This document shows, piece by piece, positions 16,489-24,069 of a stretch of 45,029 nucleotides of DNA. The position numbers and the translations under genes were made by a program. Under the pieces are notes generated by a model, which worked only from the letters and a program-made list of their open reading frames with translations, searched no databases and was not told the origin of the DNA. Positions within the stretch are counted from its first letter, which is position 1, and each line of letters opens with the position of its first letter. Origin of the DNA: Paraplanobispora takensis (GTDB taxonomy: Bacteria; Actinomycetota; Actinomycetes; Streptosporangiales; Streptosporangiaceae). The stretch lies in contig NZ_BOOK01000069.1 of NCBI RefSeq assembly GCF_016863195.1, positions 1 through 45,029 on the forward strand, written 5' to 3'.

Positions 16489-16934
16489 GCGTTCACCCCC
16501 GTCGGGGTACGGCGCGCGCCGCGGTCTGCGGCCGGTGCGAAGGCGGTCATGTCGCTCCCGCACTCGGCGCAGACCCGCCGGTTGTCCGGCGACCGCCGGG
16601 TGATGAGGTGATCCATCAGGATCTGCGCGGCCTTGGCGTCGGCCAGTACCCGGGTGGCGGTGTCGTGGTCGTCGGGCAGCTGCCCGTGACGCTCCAGTTC
16701 CCAGTGCAGGAAGGTCAGCGGCGCTGCCTGGTGACAGCGCTCGGCGGCGATGGTGGCGCGGGCCGCGGTCAGCAAGGCCAGGTATTCGCTGCGGATCAGG
16801 CCTTCGCGGACCCGGCTCGCCTGGAGCTCGGCTACCAGCTCTGTGACGATGCCGGCCAGTTCGCCGGCGTCGTCGATCAAATAGGCGGCCTGCGCGTGGG
16901 TGCGCAGGGCATCGATGCATCGGCGGGACATCAT
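16485..16934 (-). CDS. Unknown helical protein with C-terminal CxxC
   Basis: A 149-aa mostly helical protein (AGELAGIVTELVAELQ, YLALLTAARATIAAERCHQ) with a C-terminal CAECG motif. The start at 16934 (ATGATG) overlaps the stop of the preceding gene, and its own stop overlaps the next start. The translation-coupled chain runs 17200 to 15629. Function unknown. Confidence 0.65.
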   Translation of the reverse strand: MMSRRCIDALRTHAQAAYLIDDAGELAGIVTELVAELQASRVREGLIRSEYLALLTAARATIAAERCHQAAPLTFLHWELERHGQLPDDHDTATRVLADAKAAQILMDHLITRRSPDNRRVCAECGSDMTAFAPAADRGARRTPTGVNA

Positions 16935-17200
16935 GACGGCCCGCTCATCCGTAGCACGCTGCGCCACTCGTTCAGCGTCTCCTCCAACGTGGTGGCGATG
17001 GACTGCAGCGCCTCGGCCTGCGCCAGCTGGGCGCAGACGGCGGCGAGGCGGAGCTGGGCACCGAAGGCGGTGGCGTCCTCGCCGGTGGCGTCGTGCGGGT
17101 CACAGCCGGACAGCACCTCGTCGAGCTGCAGCTGTGCTTCCTGCAGGTAGGTGAGGGCGGGAACGACGGGCGATGAGGATGACGAGTGGTCGACGGACAT
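16931..17200 (-). CDS. Unknown 89-aa helical protein
   Basis: A short acidic helical protein (YLQEAQLQLDEVLSGC, AAVCAQLAQAEALQSIATTLEETLNEWRSVL) likely to form a coiled coil. It is the first gene of the coupled chain that ends with the HNH-type gene and follows a strong hairpin at 17234-17269. Function unknown. Confidence 0.6.
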   Translation of the reverse strand: MSVDHSSSSSPVVPALTYLQEAQLQLDEVLSGCDPHDATGEDATAFGAQLRLAAVCAQLAQAEALQSIATTLEETLNEWRSVLRMSGPS

Positions 17201-17233
17201 GGGAGTGCTCCTTTCGGTAGGCGGGCATGACGA

Positions 17234-17269
17234 AGCGCCCGACCGGACCGGGAGGTCCGACCGGGCGCT
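17234..17269 (-). terminator. Hairpin between two small genes
   Basis: AGCGCCCG and CGGGCGCT close a stem whose inner part CGGAC/GTCCG continues after a two-base mismatch. It lies between the gene at 17288-17617 and the start of the 89-aa gene, so it probably ends the upstream transcript. Confidence 0.7.
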
Positions 17270-17287
17270 GACGAGACGTTCCGAGAG

Positions 17288-17617
17288 TCAGGCGGCCATG
17301 CGATGCAGCGGAGGCGGGGCCGGCGGTTCGGGCTTGCTGAAGGTACGGCGAGCGCGGCGTCCGGCCGCATCCCGGCACGCCACGGACAGGCTCGACAGCC
17401 ATTCGGCGGGAGTCAGGTCCAGGACGATCCGTTGCCCGCTGCCGGGACAGCGGGAGACGCCGTCGGCGGCGCGGTGAGGCCACAGCATGTTCCGGCGGAG
17501 GATCCGCCAGGCGCCGCAGTCGGTGCAGACGGCCATGGGCCGCTCATCCGGGTGCAGGCTCAGCAGGTTCGGCGCCATCGTGCTGGCCAGCAGGACCGGC
17601 CGTTCGTTGTGCCGCAT
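17288..17617 (-). CDS. Unknown protein with CxxC motif
   Basis: A 109-aa protein with CTDCGAWRILRRNMLWPH followed by CPGSGQRIVLDLTPAEWL, a two-part Cys/His arrangement that could bind zinc, and a basic, Pro-rich C-terminus. ATG 17617 is preferred to the Met six codons earlier. It is the first gene of the minus-strand set that runs toward the integrase. Function unknown. Confidence 0.6.
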   Translation of the reverse strand: MRHNERPVLLASTMAPNLLSLHPDERPMAVCTDCGAWRILRRNMLWPHRAADGVSRCPGSGQRIVLDLTPAEWLSSLSVACRDAAGRRARRTFSKPEPPAPPPLHRMAA

Positions 17618-17635
17618 GGTGTTCTCCTCGCGCAA

Positions 17636-17916
17636 GATCAGGGGGCTTGCGTTCTCCGCCCTTCACGCGCCGACCACCATGTTCGTGGTTCGGGGCGCAA
17701 GGGACGGGCAGCGCAAGCGCTGCGCGTGCTGCCAGCCGTACCGGATCGTGGCCGCGGGACCTCGTGGTTCGTCACCTGAGCCGATGATCTGGCTGGCAGA
17801 TCCGCTATGCAGTTGGCAAGTGGCGGTGACTTCGTCGAGTCGCCGGGCCTGCCGGCTTTGACCCGGTCCGCGTCCGGATCGCGGGCCGGATCAGCGCCTT
17901 CAGGACCAGTGCCGGA
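17636..17916. other. Gap without a supported gene
   Basis: A 281-bp stretch between two minus-strand small genes. Short plus-strand frames exist (one contains CACC and begins near 17682) but lack a clear ribosome site and family resemblance. I see no strong hairpin except a loose GCTTGCG/CGCAAGC pairing. Confidence 0.4.
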
Positions 17917-18135
17917 TCATGCCGCTGTCGGCTTCTCCAGCCGCTCGGCCGCCCGCAGCATCTGGGTGGCCAGCGCTCGCAGTTCATCGGCGGTCCCGTG
18001 GATGGTGGTCCGGAAGATCCGGACCCCGCCCCGTCGCTGCTCGGAGGCGAACTCGATGCCGTGGATGTGCCGGACCGGCACGTAGACACCGGGAAACCAG
18101 GCTTGCGAGCGAGGGGCGGGTGTTGAGGTCTTCAT
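17917..18135 (-). CDS. Unknown 72-aa protein divergent from the GntR gene
   Basis: A short soluble protein (GVYVPVRHIHGIEFASEQRRGGVRIFRTTIHGTADELRALATQML) with an alternating strand-helix pattern. It reads away from the GntR gene, and its start lies 132 bp from that gene's. The three GGCTAG repeats in between suggest it is controlled by that regulator. Function unknown. Confidence 0.6.
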   Translation of the reverse strand: MKTSTPAPRSQAWFPGVYVPVRHIHGIEFASEQRRGGVRIFRTTIHGTADELRALATQMLRAAERLEKPTAA

Positions 18136-18161
18136 CTCTGACTCCCATCTCCTGGCTGACT

Positions 18162-18251
18162 TGGCTAGTCAGGCCTATTGTGCTCATCTTGGACATCCTG
18201 GCTAGTCATGTCAAGACGCAATACCGAAAATCTAGCTAGCCTGGCTAGCCA
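18162..18251. promoter_or_regulatory. Three TGGCTAG(T/C)CA operator repeats and a promoter
   Basis: TGGCTAGTCA (18162-18171), TGGCTAGTCA (18199-18208) and TGGCTAGCCA (18242-18251) lie in the divergent intergenic region. TAGCTAGC precedes the last copy, and CTATAGGG follows it directly as a -10-like box about 10 nt before the GntR ATG. Short repeats beside a GntR gene are the usual autoregulatory operators of AICEs (KorSA-like). A leaderless GntR transcript is plausible. Confidence 0.7.
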
Positions 18252-18267
18252 CCTATAGGGTGTGGCC

Positions 18268-19134
18268 ATGAGCGACGACGCTGACTACCTCGGCCAGCTT
18301 GACCCTGATGATCCTCGGACGCCGTCGCGGCAGATTGCGAACAAGCTGCGAGCCGCCATCCTCACCGGGAAGCTGCAGCCCGGCGACAAGCTGCCTTCGC
18401 AGAGCGAGCTGGCCGGGCGATACGGCGTAGCGCGCGAAACCGTGAAGGCCGCCCTGCGCTTCCTGACCTCGGATCATCTGATCGTCGCCCGGCAGGGGAG
18501 CGGGGTGTTCGTCCGGGCTCAGACACAGCAGCCCGTGGGGTTGCGCCCGCACGTCGAGACGGGCTTCGACCGCTCGCACGCCTCGCTTGATTTCGCCGGC
18601 TTCTCCGGTGAGACCCTTCGCAACACGATCATGGAAGTGCTCGACAAGATCAGGGCGGGAAGGCTCACTCCGGAGTCGCTGAAAATCCGGATCATGATGT
18701 ACGACACGACGGCGCCCATGCTCCTGCCACGCCGGGCCGGCACCGACTCCACCGAGCCGCTGATCCAGAAGCGAGCGGACCGGATAACACGCCGGGCCGT
18801 CGAGGGAATCATCGACGCCGTGCAGGAGCTGGCTGATCTGAAGCTGGTGAAGACCGCGAGCGTCGACGTCCGCACCCACAACCTCGCACCGTCGTTCAAG
18901 CTCTACATCCTCAACCGTGAGGAAGTGTTCTACGGCTTCTATCCGATCGTCGAACACGCGATCACGCTGGACGGGGAATCCGTGACCCTTCACGACCTGA
19001 TGGGCAAAGACGCCACGCTCTTCCACTTCTCCATCAGAGACGGCGAGACTTCCGATGGACCGCAGTTCGTACAGCAGGCACAAGCGTGGTTCGACTCCGT
19101 CTGGGGGACCGTGGCCCGCGAGTATGTCCCATGA
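18268..19134 (+). CDS. GntR-family transcriptional regulator
   Basis: A 288-aa protein. The N-terminal GntR winged helix is clear: TPSRQIANKLRAAILTGKLQPGDKLPSQSELAGRYGVARETVKAALRFL, then the wing RQGSGVFVR. The C-terminal domain is not a typical UTRA or FadR effector domain; it has IRAGRLTPESLKIRIMMYDTTAPMLLPRR and later VFYGFYPIVEHAITLDGE. This type controls pSAM2-like elements, repressing transfer and replication genes. An alternative start GTG 18262 is possible, but the ATG fits a leaderless promoter. Its stop overlaps the HAD start (ATGA). Confidence 0.9.
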   Translation: MSDDADYLGQLDPDDPRTPSRQIANKLRAAILTGKLQPGDKLPSQSELAGRYGVARETVKAALRFLTSDHLIVARQGSGVFVRAQTQQPVGLRPHVETGFDRSHASLDFAGFSGETLRNTIMEVLDKIRAGRLTPESLKIRIMMYDTTAPMLLPRRAGTDSTEPLIQKRADRITRRAVEGIIDAVQELADLKLVKTASVDVRTHNLAPSFKLYILNREEVFYGFYPIVEHAITLDGESVTLHDLMGKDATLFHFSIRDGETSDGPQFVQQAQAWFDSVWGTVAREYVP

Positions 19135-19826
19135 CCGCTGACATCGCAGCATTGGTCGGCGGCAGCTCGGTGATTCTCTTCGACTTCGACGGACCCGTGT
19201 GCAATCTCTTCGCGGGCCATCCGGCGTCAAGAGTCGCCGATACGGTTCGCGCTGCTCTCGCCCACCGCGGAGTCCAGCCGCCTGATGCCCTCAGGGACGC
19301 GCCCAACCCTCTTCGCCTGCTCGCATGGACCGGTGAGCATCGGACTGATCTCCTGCCCGAGATGGAGGACGTCTTGATAGCCGAAGAGGTCAGGGCGGCC
19401 GAGAAGGCGACCCCTACGGCCCATGCACACGAGGCCATCGAGCTCGCCTGCCGTACGGGGAGGGGCGTGGGGATCGTCAGCAACAACTCGGAAGCGGCCG
19501 TCTCGCGATATCTCGATATGCATGATCTGACCCGATATGTAGCGGTTCTCTCGTGTCGGATCTACGGGCACCCGGAGCTCATGAAGCCCAGCCCGGAACC
19601 GATCCTGAAGGCCGTTTCCGCGCTCGGGAGTAAACCGAGCTCGTGTCTGTTCATCGGCGACGCTGTGACCGATATGGAAGCAGGAATCCGAGCGGGGACG
19701 GCGACCATCGGGTACGCGAAACATCCCGATCGGATTCCAGGTCTCGAAGGCGCCGGTGCCGGCTACGTCGTCGACAGCCTGAGGCATGTTCTGGATGCCC
19801 TCGACTCCGGCGGCGCCCTCCGGTGA
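19131..19826 (+). CDS. HAD-superfamily hydrolase
   Basis: A 231-aa protein with all four HAD motifs: Asp18/Asp20 in ILFDFDGPV, the Ser of IVSNN, Lys in MKPSPEP, and the acidic GDAVTDM. It should be a phosphatase with a cap domain. Substrate unknown; the DFDGPVCNLF opening is typical of actinobacterial HADs found beside regulators and kinases. It is translation-coupled to GntR upstream and to the phosphotransferase downstream. Confidence 0.9.
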   Translation: MTADIAALVGGSSVILFDFDGPVCNLFAGHPASRVADTVRAALAHRGVQPPDALRDAPNPLRLLAWTGEHRTDLLPEMEDVLIAEEVRAAEKATPTAHAHEAIELACRTGRGVGIVSNNSEAAVSRYLDMHDLTRYVAVLSCRIYGHPELMKPSPEPILKAVSALGSKPSSCLFIGDAVTDMEAGIRAGTATIGYAKHPDRIPGLEGAGAGYVVDSLRHVLDALDSGGALR

Positions 19827-20671
19827 TGGGAGACCCTGTGGAAGCTCTACGCGTTCCGAGTGTTCCGTCGGACGTCGTGCGATCCGTGGCCGGCCGCTGG
19901 CCGGCTCTCGAAGCCTCCTGGCGACAGAGCGTCGAAGCCGAGCTGGTGGAGCTGTGCCGGCGGTATGAGGCGGATCCGATCGCGGTCCTGCCGGCCCGGT
20001 ACGGCTTCGTCGTCGAGGTGGCGACCGTCAACGGTCCCCTGGTCATGCGGGCAAGCCCCGACCCGAACGGGTCCTTCCAGTCGGCTGTCGCGATGCGACT
20101 GGCGGACATCGGCGCCGGTCCCAGGATTCACGAGGTGACCCAGACCGACTCGGGCACGTGGACCGTCATGGACCGCATAGAGCCCGGCACCCCGCTCTAC
20201 GCCCTTCCCGTCAAGGAAGACCTCTCCCTGCCGCTGGCCGCGATGCTGCGGCCACTCGTGGACCAGCCCGCCCCGGCACCGGACATGCCGTCGATCAGCC
20301 AATGGCTCCGGCACCGCTTGGAGCAGGGGGACGGCCTCCAAGACCTCGCTCCGGGACGCTCGCCGGCCCATTATGACCAGCGACAAGAGGCGCTTGCCGT
20401 ACTCGATGACCTCAGCGCCGACGACCTTTCCGGCCTCTGCCACGGCGACGCCTCCACCGGGAACCTTCTGCTGGCCGCCAACGACCGCATGCTGATGATC
20501 GATCCTCGCGGAATGCGTGGCGAGGCCGCCTATGACGTGGCCGTCGTCGCCCTTAAGGCCACCCGATGGCTGCCGGCGGTGGACACCGTGGCGATCCTGG
20601 CGGACATGGTGGGGGTGGACCGGGAGCGGGTCCAGGCCTGGGTCACCGTTGCCGATGCCGCCCGGGTGTAG
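19826..20671 (+). CDS. Phosphotransferase of the APH/choline-kinase fold
   Basis: A 281-aa protein with the kinase-like signature LCHGDASTGNLLL (catalytic Asp and metal-binding Asn) and the DFG-equivalent MIDPRG. The N-lobe is reduced and Gly-poor, with VEVATVNGPLVMRAS supplying the ATP-site strand. The substrate may be an aminoglycoside, a sugar or another small molecule; nothing here decides. The start shares one base with the preceding stop (TGATG). As the last gene of a three-gene unit with GntR and HAD, it may counter the HAD phosphatase. Confidence 0.85.
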   Translation: MGDPVEALRVPSVPSDVVRSVAGRWPALEASWRQSVEAELVELCRRYEADPIAVLPARYGFVVEVATVNGPLVMRASPDPNGSFQSAVAMRLADIGAGPRIHEVTQTDSGTWTVMDRIEPGTPLYALPVKEDLSLPLAAMLRPLVDQPAPAPDMPSISQWLRHRLEQGDGLQDLAPGRSPAHYDQRQEALAVLDDLSADDLSGLCHGDASTGNLLLAANDRMLMIDPRGMRGEAAYDVAVVALKATRWLPAVDTVAILADMVGVDRERVQAWVTVADAARV

Positions 20672-20822
20672 CTATCCGGCAGATCTGCCTGCGCTCTATG
20701 TCTGAGGTTCTCCCTGCGGGTCAACCTCAGAGAGGACTTCTGCCCTGAACGGGGACACCGGGCGCAACCGGCTCGATCTCCTCAAATGCCGCGCTCCGGT
20801 CCTTGCTTCTATCCGGTACGGC

Positions 20823-20853
20823 GGGGCGGCCCGCTCTCTGTTCGGGCCGCCCC
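20823..20853. terminator. Terminator between convergent genes
   Basis: GGGGCGGCCCG (20823-20833) pairs with CGGGCCGCCCC (20843-20853) across a 9-nt loop. It lies between the plus-strand phosphotransferase and the minus-strand DUF932 gene and can serve both. Confidence 0.8.
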
Positions 20854-20862
20854 GATAGAGGA

Positions 20863-21990
20863 TCAGCGGCGGGTCAGCAACATCAGCTGCTTGTGTGCGG
20901 TGGACTTGATCACGTCGTCGGTGCCATCGAGCAGCCGGGCGCCGCGAGCTGCGAGCGCGTTTGCGGCCAGTACGCCGGAGGGGCGGATCGCGGCGATGTG
21001 GTCGAGGTAGCCGGTCACGGTCCGCTCGGCGGCATAGGCGGTGCGGCCCAGGCGGTCGGTCTCGTTGTCGTACAGCGCCATCAGGGTCTCGCGGCGCCGG
21101 TCGGCCCGGGCGCGGATGCGTGAGCTGGCGTCCTGCTCGATCGGCCACAGCTCGTCGATCAGGGCGCGCATGTCGTCGATGAGGATGTCGGTGCGGGCCA
21201 GGGCGGTCTCTTCGGCCGCCCACTGCCGGTAGTAGGCCGTGGTCAGGCCGAGAGTGCGGCGGGCCTCGCCCAGGCGGTCCAGTGCTCCGGCGGTGTGCCG
21301 CACGCTCCAGCGGGTGTAGGCGTCGCGCACGGCGAAGCGCTCAGTGTTGGCGCACACCGGCCGCCACGGAGTGATGAGGGCCTGGGCGGGGCTGCGGCCG
21401 TCGTGGCTGTTGAGCATGACGACGAACGGCACGATCTCGTCATTGATGCCCTCGGCGTCCACGCGCACCGACTCGGGCAGGCGCAAGGACACGAAGACGC
21501 GCTGACCTTCGCGCAGGGCACCAGCGGATTCCCAGATCACTTCCCGGGTGTTGACGAGGTCTTCCAGGAAGGCGAACAGCCCCCGGTTCTGGATCGGCAG
21601 GTATCGGCGGCCGACGATGCCCAGGGCGGCGCCGGTGTCGGTGCGCACGGTGACGTACTGGCCCGGGACGATGCGATAGTCCGGGCGGCCGTCGGCGCCG
21701 TGGATGAGGTAGCGGGCCTTGCGCAGCTCGACGTCGAAGTCGATGCCGCCCAACTGCAGGACGTGGTCGATGTCGGTGGTGCCGCCGGGGATGACCTGGC
21801 CCAGGCCGTGCCAGGCGGGGGTGGAGGTGTACAGGGCGGCCTGTCCGCGGCTGGTGTCCAGGCCGTCACGGCCGACGACTTCGGCCGGATCGGCGGCCAC
21901 GTAGCTGCCGTCGTCGCGGCGGCTCCATTCGCCGGAGGCGACCAAGGCGCGGCGGGAGTCGTAGAGCTGCTGGTTGCCGTCGGTGCTCAT
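20863..21990 (-). CDS. DUF932 (phage/plasmid-like) protein
   Basis: A 375-aa protein with the conserved features of DUF932: PAWHGLGQVI at the start, the strand core YRIVPGQYVTVRTDTGAALGIVGRRYLPIQN, then GALREGQRVFVSLRLP, VVMLNSHDGR and RPVCANTERFA. These proteins occur widely on phages, plasmids and AICEs and have no known biochemical function. The long C-terminal helical part is typical. It is read with the WYL gene, 15 bp downstream of it. Confidence 0.92.
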   Translation of the reverse strand: MSTDGNQQLYDSRRALVASGEWSRRDDGSYVAADPAEVVGRDGLDTSRGQAALYTSTPAWHGLGQVIPGGTTDIDHVLQLGGIDFDVELRKARYLIHGADGRPDYRIVPGQYVTVRTDTGAALGIVGRRYLPIQNRGLFAFLEDLVNTREVIWESAGALREGQRVFVSLRLPESVRVDAEGINDEIVPFVVMLNSHDGRSPAQALITPWRPVCANTERFAVRDAYTRWSVRHTAGALDRLGEARRTLGLTTAYYRQWAAEETALARTDILIDDMRALIDELWPIEQDASSRIRARADRRRETLMALYDNETDRLGRTAYAAERTVTGYLDHIAAIRPSGVLAANALAARGARLLDGTDDVIKSTAHKQLMLLTRR

Positions 21991-22005
21991 GAGGGATGTC
22001 CCCTT

Positions 22006-22530
22006 TCACAGGATGGGGTCGCCGGGCCGCCAGCGGGCGCTGTCCTCGCCGTATCCGCTCGGCGCGATGTCGCCGATCGCGGCACGCAGGCGGGCGAGGG
22101 CGGCACGCTCGTGGTCGTCCTCGGGGCGCGGCAGGCGGAAGGCGCCGGGCGCGGCGGTCAGCGTGTGGATGCGCTCCAGACGGAAAGAGCGGGGGCGGCC
22201 GGAGCGGTGGTCCATGGCGCGCACGATCAGGTGGCCGGTACGGGTGGCCACCAGCTCGTACGGCTCGATGGTGCGGGTGGTCTGTTCGCCGTCCGCCGCC
22301 ACATAAGTGATCACGAGGGGCCGTTCGGCGGTGATCGCCCGCTGGAGCTGGGTGTGGAGCTCGGCGATGCCGGTGGGAGTGAGGCTGGCCGCACGGATGT
22401 GCCGCAGCGCGGGCCCGGAGGCGAGGATGTGGCGCTGTCCGTCGCAGCAGTGGCCGACGACGGTGAAGATCTGGCCCTGCAGGGCCGTGATGCTGCCGTG
22501 GTAGCGGACGTCGGTGCCGATCTCGTACAT
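22006..22530 (-). CDS. Stand-alone WYL-domain protein
   Basis: A 174-aa protein. The first third (YEIGTDVRYHGSITALQGQIFTVVGHC) is a small beta module. The rest fits the WYL domain: AITAERPLVITYVAADGEQTTRTIEPYELVATRTGHLIVRAMDHRSGRPRSFRLERI. No N-terminal helix-turn-helix is present, unlike most WYL regulators. WYL domains sense nucleic acid or nucleotides, and solo forms occur in defence and mobile elements. ATG 22530 has GGAGGTC upstream. It precedes DUF932 in a two-gene unit. Confidence 0.75.
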   Translation of the reverse strand: MYEIGTDVRYHGSITALQGQIFTVVGHCCDGQRHILASGPALRHIRAASLTPTGIAELHTQLQRAITAERPLVITYVAADGEQTTRTIEPYELVATRTGHLIVRAMDHRSGRPRSFRLERIHTLTAAPGAFRLPRPEDDHERAALARLRAAIGDIAPSGYGEDSARWRPGDPIL

Positions 22531-22558
22531 GCCCTGACCTCCTTCTTCTCCTCTCTCT

Positions 22559-22593
22559 ATACTCATAAAACTATTGCTAACTGTCAATAGTTT
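22559..22593 (-). promoter_or_regulatory. Promoter with palindromic operator before the WYL gene
   Basis: On the minus strand TTGACA (22582-22587) and GAGTAT (22559-22564) are 17 bp apart. A perfect 9-bp inverted repeat AAACTATTG (22568-22576) / CAATAGTTT (22585-22593) overlaps the -35 box. The region is markedly AT-rich compared with its surroundings. Confidence 0.6.
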
Positions 22594-22841
22594 GCGAGTG
22601 ATTCCATTGACGATCCGCAAGAAAAACTGACATCATGAGCCCCACGAACACCGCCGAGATCCGCACGGAGCGACACCGGCATGACATCGAGGTGGCACGC
22701 GGCTCAGGTAGCCGGTAGGCCGTTGCTGACGGGCACCTCGGGGTCGCGCTGCCGGCCATCCCGGGCAACGCGCGGCCCTGCGAACGCCGTTGCCGTACTG
22801 CGCCACGATGGCTTTGGCCGCTGCATGGAAAGGACCTCGCC

Positions 22842-23351
22842 ATGGGCATGTGGAGCGTGCGCGTGGAGACCGACACCGGCGCCGACGACAGCGCTGGCTT
22901 CGGTCAGGAGTTGCGCGCTGCCCTGGCTAAGTGGCACCCAGCCGTCGGAGACGCTCACTTGGCTGGCCGCCGCGTGCCCGGCCGGGTCAGCCTTCAACTC
23001 AACGTGGAGGCCGCCAGCGCACGCCGGGCGGTGGAGACGGCCGTGCGGGAAGTCACCGCTGCCTTGCGCGATCTGAGTCGTCCGGTGCACATCGCCCGTA
23101 TCGAGGTGGTGGCCGAAGACGAGTTCGAGGCGGAGATGCGCAGCATGCCGGTGGAGCTGATGGGCGTGCGGGAGATCGCCGAGGCGGCCGGCGTGACGCG
23201 ACAGCGCGCTGATCAGCTGACGCATCGCGAGGACTTCCCGCAGCCGCTGGCGAGCCTGGCCGCGGGAAAGATCTGGTCGGGTGCGGCGGTGCGCCGGTGG
23301 CTGGCCACCTGGGAACGCAAGTCCGGCCGGCCGCGGGCATCGTCGAGCTGA
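22842..23351 (+). CDS. Protein with C-terminal helix-turn-helix (AlpA/MerR-like)
   Basis: A 169-aa protein. The C-terminus shows LMGVREIAEAAGVTRQRADQLTHREDFPQPLASLAAGKIWSGAAVRRWLATW, a helix-turn-helix of the excisionase/AlpA type. The N-terminal half is strand-helix (WSVRVETDT, VSLQLNVEA, PVHIARIEVVAEDEFEAEM) and could bind a partner. AAAGGA lies well placed before ATG 22842. It lies near the right end of the element and may be a regulator or second directionality factor. Confidence 0.75.
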   Translation: MGMWSVRVETDTGADDSAGFGQELRAALAKWHPAVGDAHLAGRRVPGRVSLQLNVEAASARRAVETAVREVTAALRDLSRPVHIARIEVVAEDEFEAEMRSMPVELMGVREIAEAAGVTRQRADQLTHREDFPQPLASLAAGKIWSGAAVRRWLATWERKSGRPRASSS

Positions 23352-23577
23352 CTCGTGAGCGCGCACGATGGGGGAGTGCGCCGGTAGCTGATCGGCCTCT
23401 TGGAGCAGTCCCGTCGGAGAGATCTGCGCGAGGCATCCGGAGCGTGTCCCGGCAGAGCGGGCCCGCGGGATGGACATCGCCCTGGCGCCGATCTCGGTGA
23501 TGGCCTGTGCATGGCGTCGCCGCGGGGGTAGGTTTTGTCGACGTTCCCGCTTCGGGTGAGCCGGCCGTCTTTCCGTC
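23352..23577. other. Gap with no supported gene
   Basis: A 226-bp stretch between a plus-strand and a minus-strand gene. Frames here overlap in several directions with no ribosome site or recognisable family. No clear hairpin is seen. Confidence 0.4.
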
Positions 23578-23904
23578 TCAGGAGATGGGCGGCTCCTGCA
23601 GTTGGCCCTGTACCCAGCAACGCCGGACCATCCCCGCCGGAGTGTGCCGGGAGACCCAGGCCGAGGCCACGCTCGGCTCCAGGGAAAGCTGCGCCGCCCA
23701 CAACTCCAGATCGAGGTCATCGGCACCAACCGGAGCCGTCCGGGTGTGGACGGTGCCCTCCTGGGTGCGCCAGCCCAAGACGAACCCGGTGGGCTCAGCT
23801 GAGCGCAACGGCCGTTTGAAGCGGTGCATTACCTCGACGATTGCGTACAGGAAGCCGACGGCAAACACGATCGTGATGAATCCGACTGTCTCGCCCTGTG
23901 CCAC
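23578..23904 (-). CDS. Small membrane-anchored unknown protein
   Basis: A 108-aa protein with one N-terminal membrane segment (GFITIVFAVGFLYAIVEVMHRF) followed by a basic stretch and a soluble domain (GADDLDLELWAAQLSLEPSVASAWV). It is the last gene before the right-hand CRISPR array, so it may be the right edge of the element. Function unknown. Confidence 0.55.
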   Translation of the reverse strand: MAQGETVGFITIVFAVGFLYAIVEVMHRFKRPLRSAEPTGFVLGWRTQEGTVHTRTAPVGADDLDLELWAAQLSLEPSVASAWVSRHTPAGMVRRCWVQGQLQEPPIS

Positions 23905-24069
23905 TGATCACCCTCCCCGCCAGGCAGCGATCACGCGCTCTCTATTGCCTTAACGAAGCGATCACGGGTGATGGTGCCGGACCGCCGCAGCGCGATCATC
24001 GACGCAAATGCCACTCAGGACGAGACGCGGTGAGGACGACCGCCTTGAAGATCTGTGTGTTCGAGCTGG
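23905..24069. other. Right junction of the AICE with CRISPR array 2
   Basis: About 165 bp without a gene between the last element gene and the first degenerate repeat of array 2. It should contain the attR side if the element ends here. The 16-nt word at 23917-23932 matches the last spacer of array 1, but I see no direct repeat with the left junction. Confidence 0.35.

Noticed and set aside
15688-16611. A 307-aa plus-strand frame over the small AICE genes
   Set aside because: It overlaps a chain of translation-coupled minus-strand genes with motifs, and itself has no recognised features.
2260-24069. A short direct repeat (AATGCC) near both AICE junctions as att site
   Set aside because: Six bases are too few to distinguish from chance, and no longer match could be aligned.
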